From an uncultured Gemmatimonadota bacterium (GTDB lineage Bacteria; Gemmatimonadota; Gemmatimonadetes; Gemmatimonadales; GWC2-71-9): a stretch of DNA of 14,030 nucleotides. The notes under the pieces were generated by a model. It was not told the DNA's origin and searched no databases. It worked only from the letters and a program-made list of their open reading frames with translations. The translations under genes and the position numbers were made by a program. Below, in pieces: positions 1-6,141 of this stretch (position 1 is the first letter of the stretch; the number at the start of each line of letters is the position of its first letter). The stretch spans positions 1 to 14,030 of the forward strand of contig CAMPKP010000086.1 in assembly GCA_946887295.1 (NCBI GenBank), in the 5' to 3' direction.

Positions 1-2
1 CC

Positions 3-806
3 GTCTACGCGGTGGACCGGGCGAGCGGGAGAGAGCGGTGGCGGTACAAGGCGGGGCGGCGGGTCTTCTCGTCACCGGTGATCGGCGACGGCCTCCTCTA
101 CCTGGGAAACGACGACGGCGGCATCTACGCGATCCGGGGTGGCCCCTCGCCGCTCCGGCGGGCCGTATTCTGGGACAGCTCGCTGGTGCGCGCCTCCCGG
201 GTCGTCGCCCACCGCGAGCTGCGCGACTATCTCGCCGAGCGCGGCTACCAGGTGCTCGACATCGGCGGGCTCCGGCGATTCCTGCGGGAGCGGGTGAGCG
301 ACCGGTCCCCCAGCGTGGTGGTGTTCTCGATGGATCACCTGCCGGCCGCCGTGGCGCCGGTCCCGGAGGACACGGTGCTGTTCCGCCGCTACCTGGACCG
401 GGGCGGCAAGGTGGTATGGCCCGGCATCCCGCCCCTGATCTGGCCGCGGGACCCCGGGACGGGCGAGGGCACCGAGTACATCCGGATCGACCGAGCGGGC
501 ACCTCGCGGCTGCTCGGCGTGGATCATGCCCGGAGCAACTTCGACAACTATGGCGCGGTGGTCACCGGCGAAGGACTGCGCTGGGGACTGTCGGGGTGGT
601 GGGACAGCAACTGGAGCGTCGATCCCGCCGGCGTCAGCGAAGTGCTCGCCCTGGACGACAACGGCCTCGCCAGCTCCTGGGTGAAGCGCTACGGGGGCCC
701 CCCGGGGACGGGGTTCGTGCGGGTCTACGGCGGGAGCTGGTCGGCCGGCGGGCCCGGAGCGAGCCTGGCCGCCGTGCAGGCGGTCGCGGAGTACCTGCCG
801 AGATAG
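3..806 (+). CDS. PQQ-like beta-propeller protein with C-terminal Rossmann/GATase-like domain (3' part)
   Basis: Partial gene; its start lies before the window and the reading frame is open from base 3 to the TAG at 804-806. The first 45 or so visible residues are the last blades of a PQQ-type propeller: VYAVDRASGRERWRYKAG, then SSPVIGDGLLYLGNDDGGIYAI, the classic pattern of outer-membrane-assembly BamB and PQQ dehydrogenase relatives. After a Gly-Pro-Ser linker comes about 215 residues of alternating hydrophobic strands and helices (RAVFWDSS, YQVLDIGGL, SVVVFSMDHL, FRRYLDRGGKVVWPG), which looks like the flavodoxin-like fold of ThuA or class I glutamine amidotransferase-like domains. No cysteine is visible in the fragment, so there is no amidotransferase nucleophile; a non-catalytic, binding role is inferred. 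Propellers of this kind usually work outside the cytoplasm, but the signal peptide would be outside the window. Convergent with the small gene at 818-1078. Confidence 0.75.
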   Translation, partial: VYAVDRASGRERWRYKAGRRVFSSPVIGDGLLYLGNDDGGIYAIRGGPSPLRRAVFWDSSLVRASRVVAHRELRDYLAERGYQVLDIGGLRRFLRERVSDRSPSVVVFSMDHLPAAVAPVPEDTVLFRRYLDRGGKVVWPGIPPLIWPRDPGTGEGTEYIRIDRAGTSRLLGVDHARSNFDNYGAVVTGEGLRWGLSGWWDSNWSVDPAGVSEVLALDDNGLASSWVKRYGGPPGTGFVRVYGGSWSAGGPGASLAAVQAVAEYLPR

Positions 807-808
807 GA

Positions 809-829
809 GGCCCGGCTCTACGCCGGGCC
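809..829. terminator. Hairpin between two convergent stop codons
   Basis: Perfect 8-bp inverted repeat GGCCCGGC / GCCGGGCC (809-816 and 822-829) with a 5-base loop. It lies directly behind the TAG at 806, and the loop and right arm contain the stop codon and end of the minus-strand gene at 818. There is no T-run on either side, so it is not a canonical intrinsic terminator; a bidirectional transcription block is inferred from position only. Confidence 0.35.
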
Positions 830-1078
830 GTTGAAGGCCGGATCGCTGGCCCGGGTCCGGAGGTCGGTCTCACCCCCCCGGTACCAGCCCCCCCGGAACT
901 CGAAGTGCTCCTCGCTCAGGATCCGGCTGGCGAGCGCCGCCGTTCCCTGCTGCTGGACCTGCCACAGCAGCACCTTGGCCCCCATCTCGGCGGCCGTCTC
1001 CCACACCCCCGCCTCCAGCTGAGGGTACTGACCGGCGTGCTCGGGCTTGAGCCTGGCTTCCCGGGCCGTGAAATCCAT
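818..1078 (-). CDS. Small hypothetical protein, 86 residues
   Basis: I do not recognise this family. The start is chosen at the ATG at 1078 because a strong Shine-Dalgarno GGAGG (1083-1087 on the plus strand as CCTCC) sits 4 bases upstream; the longer open frame to 1582 runs antisense through the ATP-grasp gene and is not used. The product begins MDFTAREARLKPEHAG, has a central helical stretch (WETAAEMGAKVLLWQVQQQG), a second helix (ALASRILSEEHFEFRGGWYRGG) and an unstructured, charged end. It has no signal peptide, no transmembrane segment and no cysteine, so a soluble cytosolic protein is likely. The good ribosome site, the ordinary amino-acid makeup and a stop placed just 11 bases from the convergent neighbour make it a believable gene. 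It is divergent from the ATP-grasp gene across a 120-base gap. Confidence 0.65.
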   Translation of the reverse strand: MDFTAREARLKPEHAGQYPQLEAGVWETAAEMGAKVLLWQVQQQGTAALASRILSEEHFEFRGGWYRGGETDLRTRASDPAFNGPA

Positions 1079-1150
1079 CTGACCTCCGACGGGTCTGCGT
1101 GCGGATCGCGCGATTGGAGCGTGGGGTGAGGGACCGTGGAAAATGCCACC

Positions 1151-1177
1151 GGTGCCCCCGGGGCACCAGGGGTCCCC
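1151..1177. promoter_or_regulatory. Two adjacent palindromes in a divergent intergenic region
   Basis: GGTGCCCC-C-GGGGCACC (1151-1167) is an inverted repeat with one central base, followed at once by the palindrome GGGGTCCCC (1169-1177). They lie between the divergent genes starting at 1078 (minus) and 1199 (plus), 22 bases before the ATP-grasp start, where an operator would sit. The GC-rich background makes chance palindromes common, so the regulatory role is only inferred. Confidence 0.25.
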
Positions 1178-1186
1178 GGCCCCCAC

Positions 1187-1192
1187 TAAGTT
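1187..1192 (+). promoter_or_regulatory. Possible -10 element (TAAGTT) for a leaderless transcript
   Basis: TAAGTT fits the TANNNT pattern and ends 6 bases before the ATG at 1199. No Shine-Dalgarno precedes that ATG. With transcription starting about 7 bases after a -10 box, the mRNA would begin at the start codon. I see no convincing -35 box. Confidence 0.25.
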
Positions 1193-1198
1193 TGCCCC

Positions 1199-2236
1199 AT
1201 GCGAATTGCGGTCGTTTTCGACACTCCCTATGCCGGGTGGCATCATCCCGAGCACGAGCGGCAGATGACCAAGGAGGTCGCTGCCTGGCACAAGGATGAG
1301 CCGGAGATGGAGTACCAGATCGCCGACGCCCTCCGCCGGCGGGGGCACGAGGTCTTCCTGATCGGGGTGGGAGACGACCTCCAGTACCTGGTCGAGTCCC
1401 TGGACGAGATGCGGCCGGAGCTCGTCTTCAACGCCGCCGAGGCGTTCCACGGCAACCCGTCCCTGGAGTACCTGGTGCCCGGGGTCCTGGAGGCCGAGGG
1501 CTACCGCTACACCGGCGCTCCCCCCCAGGCGCTCCTGGTCTCCCGCAACAAGGCGATGAGCAAGAAGGTCCTGGCCTACCACGGGATACGGGTGCCCTCC
1601 TTCGTCACCTGGCGCCCCGGCGAGGCGCTGAAGATCCCCGAGGGCCTGCGGTACCCGGTCATCGTGAAGCCGCTACAGTCCGACGCCTCCGCCGGTATCG
1701 CCCAGGCCTCGGTGGTCCAGGACGAAGGGTCGCTGGTCGAGCGGGTGAGCCTGATGCACGAGCGCTTCCAGCAGCCGGCTATCGCCGAAGAATTCGTGAA
1801 CGGCCGGGAGCTGTACGTGAGCGTGGTGGGCAACCACGACCGCCTGGAGGTCCTGCCGATCACGGAGATGGTCTTCGACAAGCGGAAGACCCGGCCCGAG
1901 GAGCGGATCGCCACCAGGTCGGCCAAGTGGGACGAGGACTATCGCGCCCGCAAGGGAATCCGTAACGTCTTCGCCCGGCCCATCGCCTCGAGCGCGCGGG
2001 AGCGGATCGAGTCCATCTGCCAGACCGCCTTCCGGGCGCTTTGGCTGCGCGACTACGCCCGCCTCGACCTGCGTCTGGCTCCCGACGGCGAGGTCTGGGT
2101 GCTCGAGGCCAACGCCAACCCCTTCATCAGCTACGGACACGACATGGCGAACGCGGCGGCGAAGGCCGGCATGGAGTACTACGATTTCGTGCAGCGGCTG
2201 GTGGACGTGGCCATGGCGCGCTATGACCGCGCGTAG
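1199..2236 (+). CDS. ATP-grasp carboxylate-amine ligase, D-Ala-D-Ala ligase-like
   Basis: A 345-residue cytosolic ATP-grasp enzyme, close in size and order to D-alanine-D-alanine ligases (usually 300-370). The N-terminal pre-ATP-grasp domain opens MRIAVVFDTPYAG and holds LVFNAAEAFHGNPSLE (75-90), the counterpart of the FNxxHG substrate region of Ddl. ATP-binding residues follow: NKAMSKKVL (117-125), the lysine loop VIVKPLQSDASAGI (154-167, K157), and IAEEFVNGRELYVSVVG (195-211). The metal-binding end is RLDLRLAPDGEVWVLEANANP (R288, D290, E303, N305). Family knowledge says it joins a carboxylate, via an acyl-phosphate, to an amine; the true substrates cannot be read. The Ddl HG residues are altered, so a peptide or amino-acid ligase other than cell-wall Ddl is as likely. 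It overlaps the following metallopeptidase gene by 14 bases, so the two are probably co-translated. Confidence 0.88.
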   Translation: MRIAVVFDTPYAGWHHPEHERQMTKEVAAWHKDEPEMEYQIADALRRRGHEVFLIGVGDDLQYLVESLDEMRPELVFNAAEAFHGNPSLEYLVPGVLEAEGYRYTGAPPQALLVSRNKAMSKKVLAYHGIRVPSFVTWRPGEALKIPEGLRYPVIVKPLQSDASAGIAQASVVQDEGSLVERVSLMHERFQQPAIAEEFVNGRELYVSVVGNHDRLEVLPITEMVFDKRKTRPEERIATRSAKWDEDYRARKGIRNVFARPIASSARERIESICQTAFRALWLRDYARLDLRLAPDGEVWVLEANANPFISYGHDMANAAAKAGMEYYDFVQRLVDVAMARYDRA

Positions 2237-3233
2237 GCGCCCCCGCGAGCGGGCACCCACGCCCGAGCTGCGCTGCGTCTGCGGACAGCGGCTCCACAAG
2301 TACTGGCACCACTGCCCCAACTGCGCCCGCGAGCTGCAGTGGAAGGATCTCGACAGCGTCACCGGCGCCGAGTGCTACAACTGCGGCTGGATGGTCTCGG
2401 ACAAGTTCTCCTACTGTCCCTGGTGCGCCGCCGACATCTACGAGGAGGGATACTCCAGCGAGACTCCCCTCCAGGCGCCCAAGGGCTTCCGGATGGACGC
2501 CCGGTGCGACTGGGGATGCGGCGGCGGGGTGCAGTATCCCATGAGCAACTGCCCGTGGTGCGGACGGGAGCAGAGCTGGAACGAGTGGGATCACTTCGAG
2601 GGCGACTGTCCCCACTGCGGCCGGGGAGTGGACGACTGGATGAACGCCTGCCCGTGGTGCGGCAACGACGCCACTGGGCGCGACCTCATCCCCCGCGCGC
2701 TCACCCGGGTGCGGCGCCTGCTGCTGGTGAGCCGGATCCGGGACTGGGGGTACCGGGTGCTGCTGCGCCCCGGCATCTCGGGCGTAGACCCGCGCTATCC
2801 CAAAATCGTGGAGATCGAGCAGCGCTACGTCGTCGGCAAGCTGCGACAGGACGAGATCCCGTGGACCATGCTGGTGGGCCTCCTCACCCACGAGCTGGGC
2901 CACAGCTTCCTGTATCACCACTGGGACTGGACCCGGAGCCGGCGCTTCCGGCGCGCTTTCGGCGAGGTGGACAAGGCCTATCGGGGCATGGACAACACCT
3001 GGGTGTACTTTCAGCGCCGCCGCATCGCGATCGCCCCTCGCGACCACGTGAGCACCTACGCGGCCAAGCATCCGCAGGAGGACTTCGCCGAGACCTTCCG
3101 GTTCTACGTGACGCGTCGGGGGCGGCTGCGCGACCTGTTCGCCGAGTTCGGGCAGAAGCGGAAGGGCGTGATCCTGTACGAGAAGTTCCTGGTGCTGCAC
3201 GACTTCGTGCGGGCGCTGCGGGGCTGGGGGTAG
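2223..3233 (+). CDS. Zincin metallopeptidase with four N-terminal zinc ribbons
   Basis: A 336-residue protein in two halves. Residues 18-146 hold eight cysteine pairs (18/20, 31/34, 51/54, 65/68, 95/99, 110/113, 129/132, 143/146), repeating CPWCG, CPNC and CPHCG knuckles; taken two by two they make four zinc ribbons. Residues about 160-336 are a zinc peptidase: the HExxH motif is HELGH (223-227) in LLTHELGHSFLYHHWDW, and HPQEDFAETFRFY (283-295) probably supplies the third zinc ligand, as in the putative zinc-binding metallopeptidase family (Peptidase_Mx type). There is no signal peptide or membrane segment, so it should act in the cytoplasm. The start ATG at 2223 lies inside the end of the ATP-grasp gene and has no clear Shine-Dalgarno, suggesting translational coupling. 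The ribbons may bind a protein or nucleic-acid partner; the substrate is unknown. It converges on the oxidoreductase gene with 13 bases between stops. Confidence 0.85.
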   Translation: MTARRRPRERAPTPELRCVCGQRLHKYWHHCPNCARELQWKDLDSVTGAECYNCGWMVSDKFSYCPWCAADIYEEGYSSETPLQAPKGFRMDARCDWGCGGGVQYPMSNCPWCGREQSWNEWDHFEGDCPHCGRGVDDWMNACPWCGNDATGRDLIPRALTRVRRLLLVSRIRDWGYRVLLRPGISGVDPRYPKIVEIEQRYVVGKLRQDEIPWTMLVGLLTHELGHSFLYHHWDWTRSRRFRRAFGEVDKAYRGMDNTWVYFQRRRIAIAPRDHVSTYAAKHPQEDFAETFRFYVTRRGRLRDLFAEFGQKRKGVILYEKFLVLHDFVRALRGWG

Positions 3234-3246
3234 GGAGTCCCCTCGC

Positions 3247-4875
3247 CTACCACCACCCGGACTTCTTCTTCGCCTCCCGCGGCTTCTCCTTCAGCACCTC
3301 CATCGCCGCGTTCCGTCCGTTCACCCCCATCACGCTTCCTCCAGGATGCGTCCCCGCCCCGCAGAGCAGCACCCCGGGCATCGGCGTCCGGGCCCGGAGC
3401 CGCCGCTCCCACATGTACTGCGGCAGGATCTCGCCCTGGAAGATGTGCCCGCCGGTGAGCCCCACCCGCTGCTCGATGTCCGGCGGCCCCAGCACCTCCA
3501 TCCCGGTCACCGCCGCCGGAATGTTGCTGCAGAACCGGCCGATGGACTCCACCACCACCCGACCCACCTCGTCCCGCCGGCTGTCCCAGTCGCCGTCGCG
3601 GAACCGGGTGGGCACGTACTGGGCGAAGACGCTCATGGTGTGCACCCCGTCCGGCACCACGCTCCGGTCGAATACCGTGTGCAGGTACAGCTCGTTCCAG
3701 GTGCGGGGCGGCAGGATCCCCTCGTTGGCGGCCCGGTGGTGGGCCCGCCACTGGTCCTTGGAGAGCGGGGTGTTCGCCTGGCCGGTGTGATGGGGTTGGT
3801 CGAGCCCCGGCCGCGCGATGAAGTTCGGCAGCTCGGAGAGCCTGAGGTTCACCTTCACGGTGACGCCCGCGGTCGGGACCTCGCGGACCTGCGCGGCCCA
3901 GGCCTGGTCGGCCGCGGCTCCGAGCAGCCGGAGCGTGGTCGTGGGGTCGGCATTGGACACCACGTGTGACGCCTGGACCCGCTCGCCCGAGGCCAGCTCG
4001 ACGCCCTCGCCCGGGAGGATCCGGGCGACCGGCGTGCCGGTCGCCACCGTGACGCCGAGCTCGCGGGCGATGTCGCAGAGCAGGAACGACACCATCCCCA
4101 TGCCGCCCTCGACGTAGCCCCACGTGCCCGGCTTCCCGAACATGCGGCCGGACGCGTGGTGATACCACACCGAGGCCGTGCCGGGGTCGTGCGGGCTTGC
4201 GTTGGTGCCGATGACGCCCTGACCCAGGTAGGCCAGATGCATCCGCTCGTCGTCCATGTAGCGCTCGACCATCTCCACCATGGACCACTCGAAGAGCAGC
4301 GCCCTCGCCTCCTTGTCGCCGCGCAGCCGGCGCTCGATCTCGTCCCGGTCGGGGGCCGGGTCCAGCCAGAGGTCGCCCTCGCCCTCGGGGCGCAGCGCGT
4401 CGCGCAGGCGGCGCTTGGTGCTCTGCATCGCCCGCCATCCGGCGAGGTCCCCCGGCGCGAAGCGCTCGATCTCCGCCTCGCAGCGCGCGTCGTCGTTCCA
4501 GAGCTGGATGCTGCTGCCGTCCTCGAACGGCACGAAGAGCCCGCCGGTCGCCGGCATCCAGCGGAAGCCGTGGCCCGGCAGGTCCAGCTCGTCGATCACC
4601 GTCTGGTGAAGCAGTCCCGCGACGTACGCGCAGGGCGACATCCGGACCCCGGGCCAGGGCTCGTCCATGGTGCACGCGCCACCTACCCGGTCCCGCGCTT
4701 CGAGCACCAGGACCCTGCGGCCGGCCCGCGCGAGGTAGGCCGCGCAGGCGAGCCCGTTGTGGCCCGCGCCGACCACGATCGCGTCCCAGCGGCGGCGCGC
4801 GAGCTCGGCGACCGGCTGCGGCAAGCCGACCCGGCCGAGAACGGCGGCGGTGGGACTGGAGTGTGGTCTGGTCAT
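3247..4875 (-). CDS. NAD(P)/FAD-dependent oxidoreductase, phytoene desaturase/PYROXD2-like
   Basis: A 542-residue flavoprotein of the COG1233 kind (phytoene desaturase, carotenoid isomerase and PYROXD2 relatives). The Rossmann FAD-binding motif is DAIVVGAGHNGLACAAYLA (31-49), with E59 in VLVLEARDRVGGAC binding the ribose. A middle region contains GKPGTWGYVEGGMGMVSFLL and the NADP-linked HVVSNADPTTTL strand typical of the family. The C-terminal FAD signature is PGVLLCGAGTHPGGSVMGVN followed by GRNAAMEVLKE. The start at 4875 is chosen because the fold begins about 30 residues later; the open frame extends to 5910 only as a shadow of the AlaX gene. No carotenoid genes are nearby, so I would not name a substrate. 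No good Shine-Dalgarno is seen. Divergent from alaX across 93 bases. Confidence 0.88.
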   Translation of the reverse strand: MTRPHSSPTAAVLGRVGLPQPVAELARRRWDAIVVGAGHNGLACAAYLARAGRRVLVLEARDRVGGACTMDEPWPGVRMSPCAYVAGLLHQTVIDELDLPGHGFRWMPATGGLFVPFEDGSSIQLWNDDARCEAEIERFAPGDLAGWRAMQSTKRRLRDALRPEGEGDLWLDPAPDRDEIERRLRGDKEARALLFEWSMVEMVERYMDDERMHLAYLGQGVIGTNASPHDPGTASVWYHHASGRMFGKPGTWGYVEGGMGMVSFLLCDIARELGVTVATGTPVARILPGEGVELASGERVQASHVVSNADPTTTLRLLGAAADQAWAAQVREVPTAGVTVKVNLRLSELPNFIARPGLDQPHHTGQANTPLSKDQWRAHHRAANEGILPPRTWNELYLHTVFDRSVVPDGVHTMSVFAQYVPTRFRDGDWDSRRDEVGRVVVESIGRFCSNIPAAVTGMEVLGPPDIEQRVGLTGGHIFQGEILPQYMWERRLRARTPMPGVLLCGAGTHPGGSVMGVNGRNAAMEVLKEKPREAKKKSGWW

Positions 4876-4955
4876 GGGAGTCGGGGCTGAAGTCTCGCGC
4901 GCAGGGGCCGTGAACGGAAGGGCCCGAGCCCCGTTCCGCGGCCCCGGAACTCCGC

Positions 4956-4961
4956 TATTCT
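4956..4961 (+). promoter_or_regulatory. Possible -10 element (TATTCT) for a leaderless transcript
   Basis: TATTCT matches TATAAT at four positions and fits TANNNT. It ends 7 bases before the ATG at 4969, so transcription would start at or next to the start codon. No Shine-Dalgarno precedes the ATG, and the -35 region (around 4933-4939) is poor. Confidence 0.3.
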
Positions 4962-4968
4962 CCGGGCA

Positions 4969-6141
4969 ATGACGCTGCGACTCTACTACACCGACTCGTA
5001 CCTGCGCGACTTCGATGCCGACGTCGTCGAGCGCGCGGACGGCGGCCGGCGGGTCTACCTCGATCGGACCGCCTTCTATCCCACCTCCGGCGGCCAGCCG
5101 TTCGACACCGGCACGCTCGGCGGCATCGCGGTGACCGACGTGGTGGACGAGGGCGACCGGGTCGCGCACCTGCTGGCGGATGTGCTCCACGCGGACCGCG
5201 CCACCGGCTCGGTCGCATGGGACCGCCGCTTCGACCACATGCAGCAGCACACCGGACAGCACCTCCTCTCCGCCGTGATCGGCGAGCTGTTCGGCCACGC
5301 CACGATCAGCGTCCACTTCGGGAGCCGGAGCTCCACTCTCGATCTCGACGCGCCGGCCCTCGAGCATGAGCGGCTGGTCGAGGCGGAGGCCCGCGCCAAC
5401 CAGTTGGTGACGGAGAACCGCCCCGTCGAGGTGAGCTTCGAGGAGGCCGCGAGCGCGGAGGGGCTGCGCAAGGCGTCGGGACGCGAAGGAACGCTCCGCA
5501 TCGTGACCATCCTCGGTGTGGACCGGAGCGCGTGCGGCGGTACCCACGTGCGCGCCACCGGTGAGATCGGGCCGATCCTCATCCGCAAGGCGGAGCGGGT
5601 GAAGCGGAGCGTGCGCCTCGAGTTTCTCTGCGGTGGCCGGGCCGTCCGGCAGGCCCGCGCCGACCTCGATCTCCTGACCCGCCTCGCCGGCCGCCTCTCG
5701 GCGGCGCCGGACGAGCTCCCCGGCCTGGTGGACGCGCAGCGGACCGAGCTCAAGGAGGCGCTCGCGAGCCGCCGGGAGCTGGAGGACCGGCTGGCGGCCC
5801 TCACGGCGCGCGACCTCTACGCCGCCGCGGATCCCGGCGAGTCGGGTGTGCGCATCGTCGTCGTGCGCGAGGAGAAGGGGCCGGTCGAGCGCCTGCGCCC
5901 GCTGGCACACGCGGTGGCGGCGATGCCGGGAGCGCTGTTCGTGGGATGCACGGCGGAGCCACCGGCCCTCATGATCGCGACGGCGGCGGACTCGGGGCTG
6001 GACGCGGGGCGGCTGCTGCGGTCATCACTGGAGGCGGTGGGAGGGCGCGGCGGCGGCAACGCGCGCACCGCGCAGGGCACGGCGCCGTCTCCCGCTTCGC
6101 TGAATGAGGCGCTCGCCGCCCTGCTGCTCGGGCGGAGCTAG
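4969..6141 (+). CDS. alaX: Alanyl-tRNA editing protein, long AlaX form
   Basis: A 390-residue free-standing editing enzyme that hydrolyses Ser-tRNA(Ala) or Gly-tRNA(Ala), a homologue of the editing part of alanyl-tRNA synthetase. The N-terminal beta-barrel contains TAFYPTSGGQPFDTG (34-48). The zinc site of the editing domain is complete: HTGQH (H94, H98) and CGGTH (C189, H193). A charged coiled coil spans about 226-285, and the C-terminal DHHA1-type domain ends with GGRGGGNARTAQG (358-370), which in AlaRS helps hold the tRNA. Having the DHHA1 domain makes this the long (AlaX-L) type, and the length is normal for that type. There is no aminoacylation domain, so it is not AlaRS. The stop codon TAG overlaps the stop of the convergent HD-GYP gene through one CTAG palindrome. 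Confidence 0.92.
   Translation: MTLRLYYTDSYLRDFDADVVERADGGRRVYLDRTAFYPTSGGQPFDTGTLGGIAVTDVVDEGDRVAHLLADVLHADRATGSVAWDRRFDHMQQHTGQHLLSAVIGELFGHATISVHFGSRSSTLDLDAPALEHERLVEAEARANQLVTENRPVEVSFEEAASAEGLRKASGREGTLRIVTILGVDRSACGGTHVRATGEIGPILIRKAERVKRSVRLEFLCGGRAVRQARADLDLLTRLAGRLSAAPDELPGLVDAQRTELKEALASRRELEDRLAALTARDLYAAADPGESGVRIVVVREEKGPVERLRPLAHAVAAMPGALFVGCTAEPPALMIATAADSGLDAGRLLRSSLEAVGGRGGGNARTAQGTAPSPASLNEALAALLLGRS

Noticed and set aside
3229..3251. Inverted repeat GGTAGG...CCTACC between convergent stops as a terminator
   Set aside because: Only a 6-bp stem with an 11-base loop and no T-run; too weak to call.
2127..4675. Long frames opposite or beside the metallopeptidase and the oxidoreductase (2127-3200 minus, 2339-3790 plus, 3104-4675 minus)
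   Set aside because: No motif or fold is visible, while the genes in the chosen frames have full motifs; GC-driven shadows.
4876..5910. Upstream extension (345 residues) of the oxidoreductase frame on the minus strand
   Set aside because: It runs antisense through the alaX gene, which has complete catalytic motifs; the FAD fold starts only after 4875.
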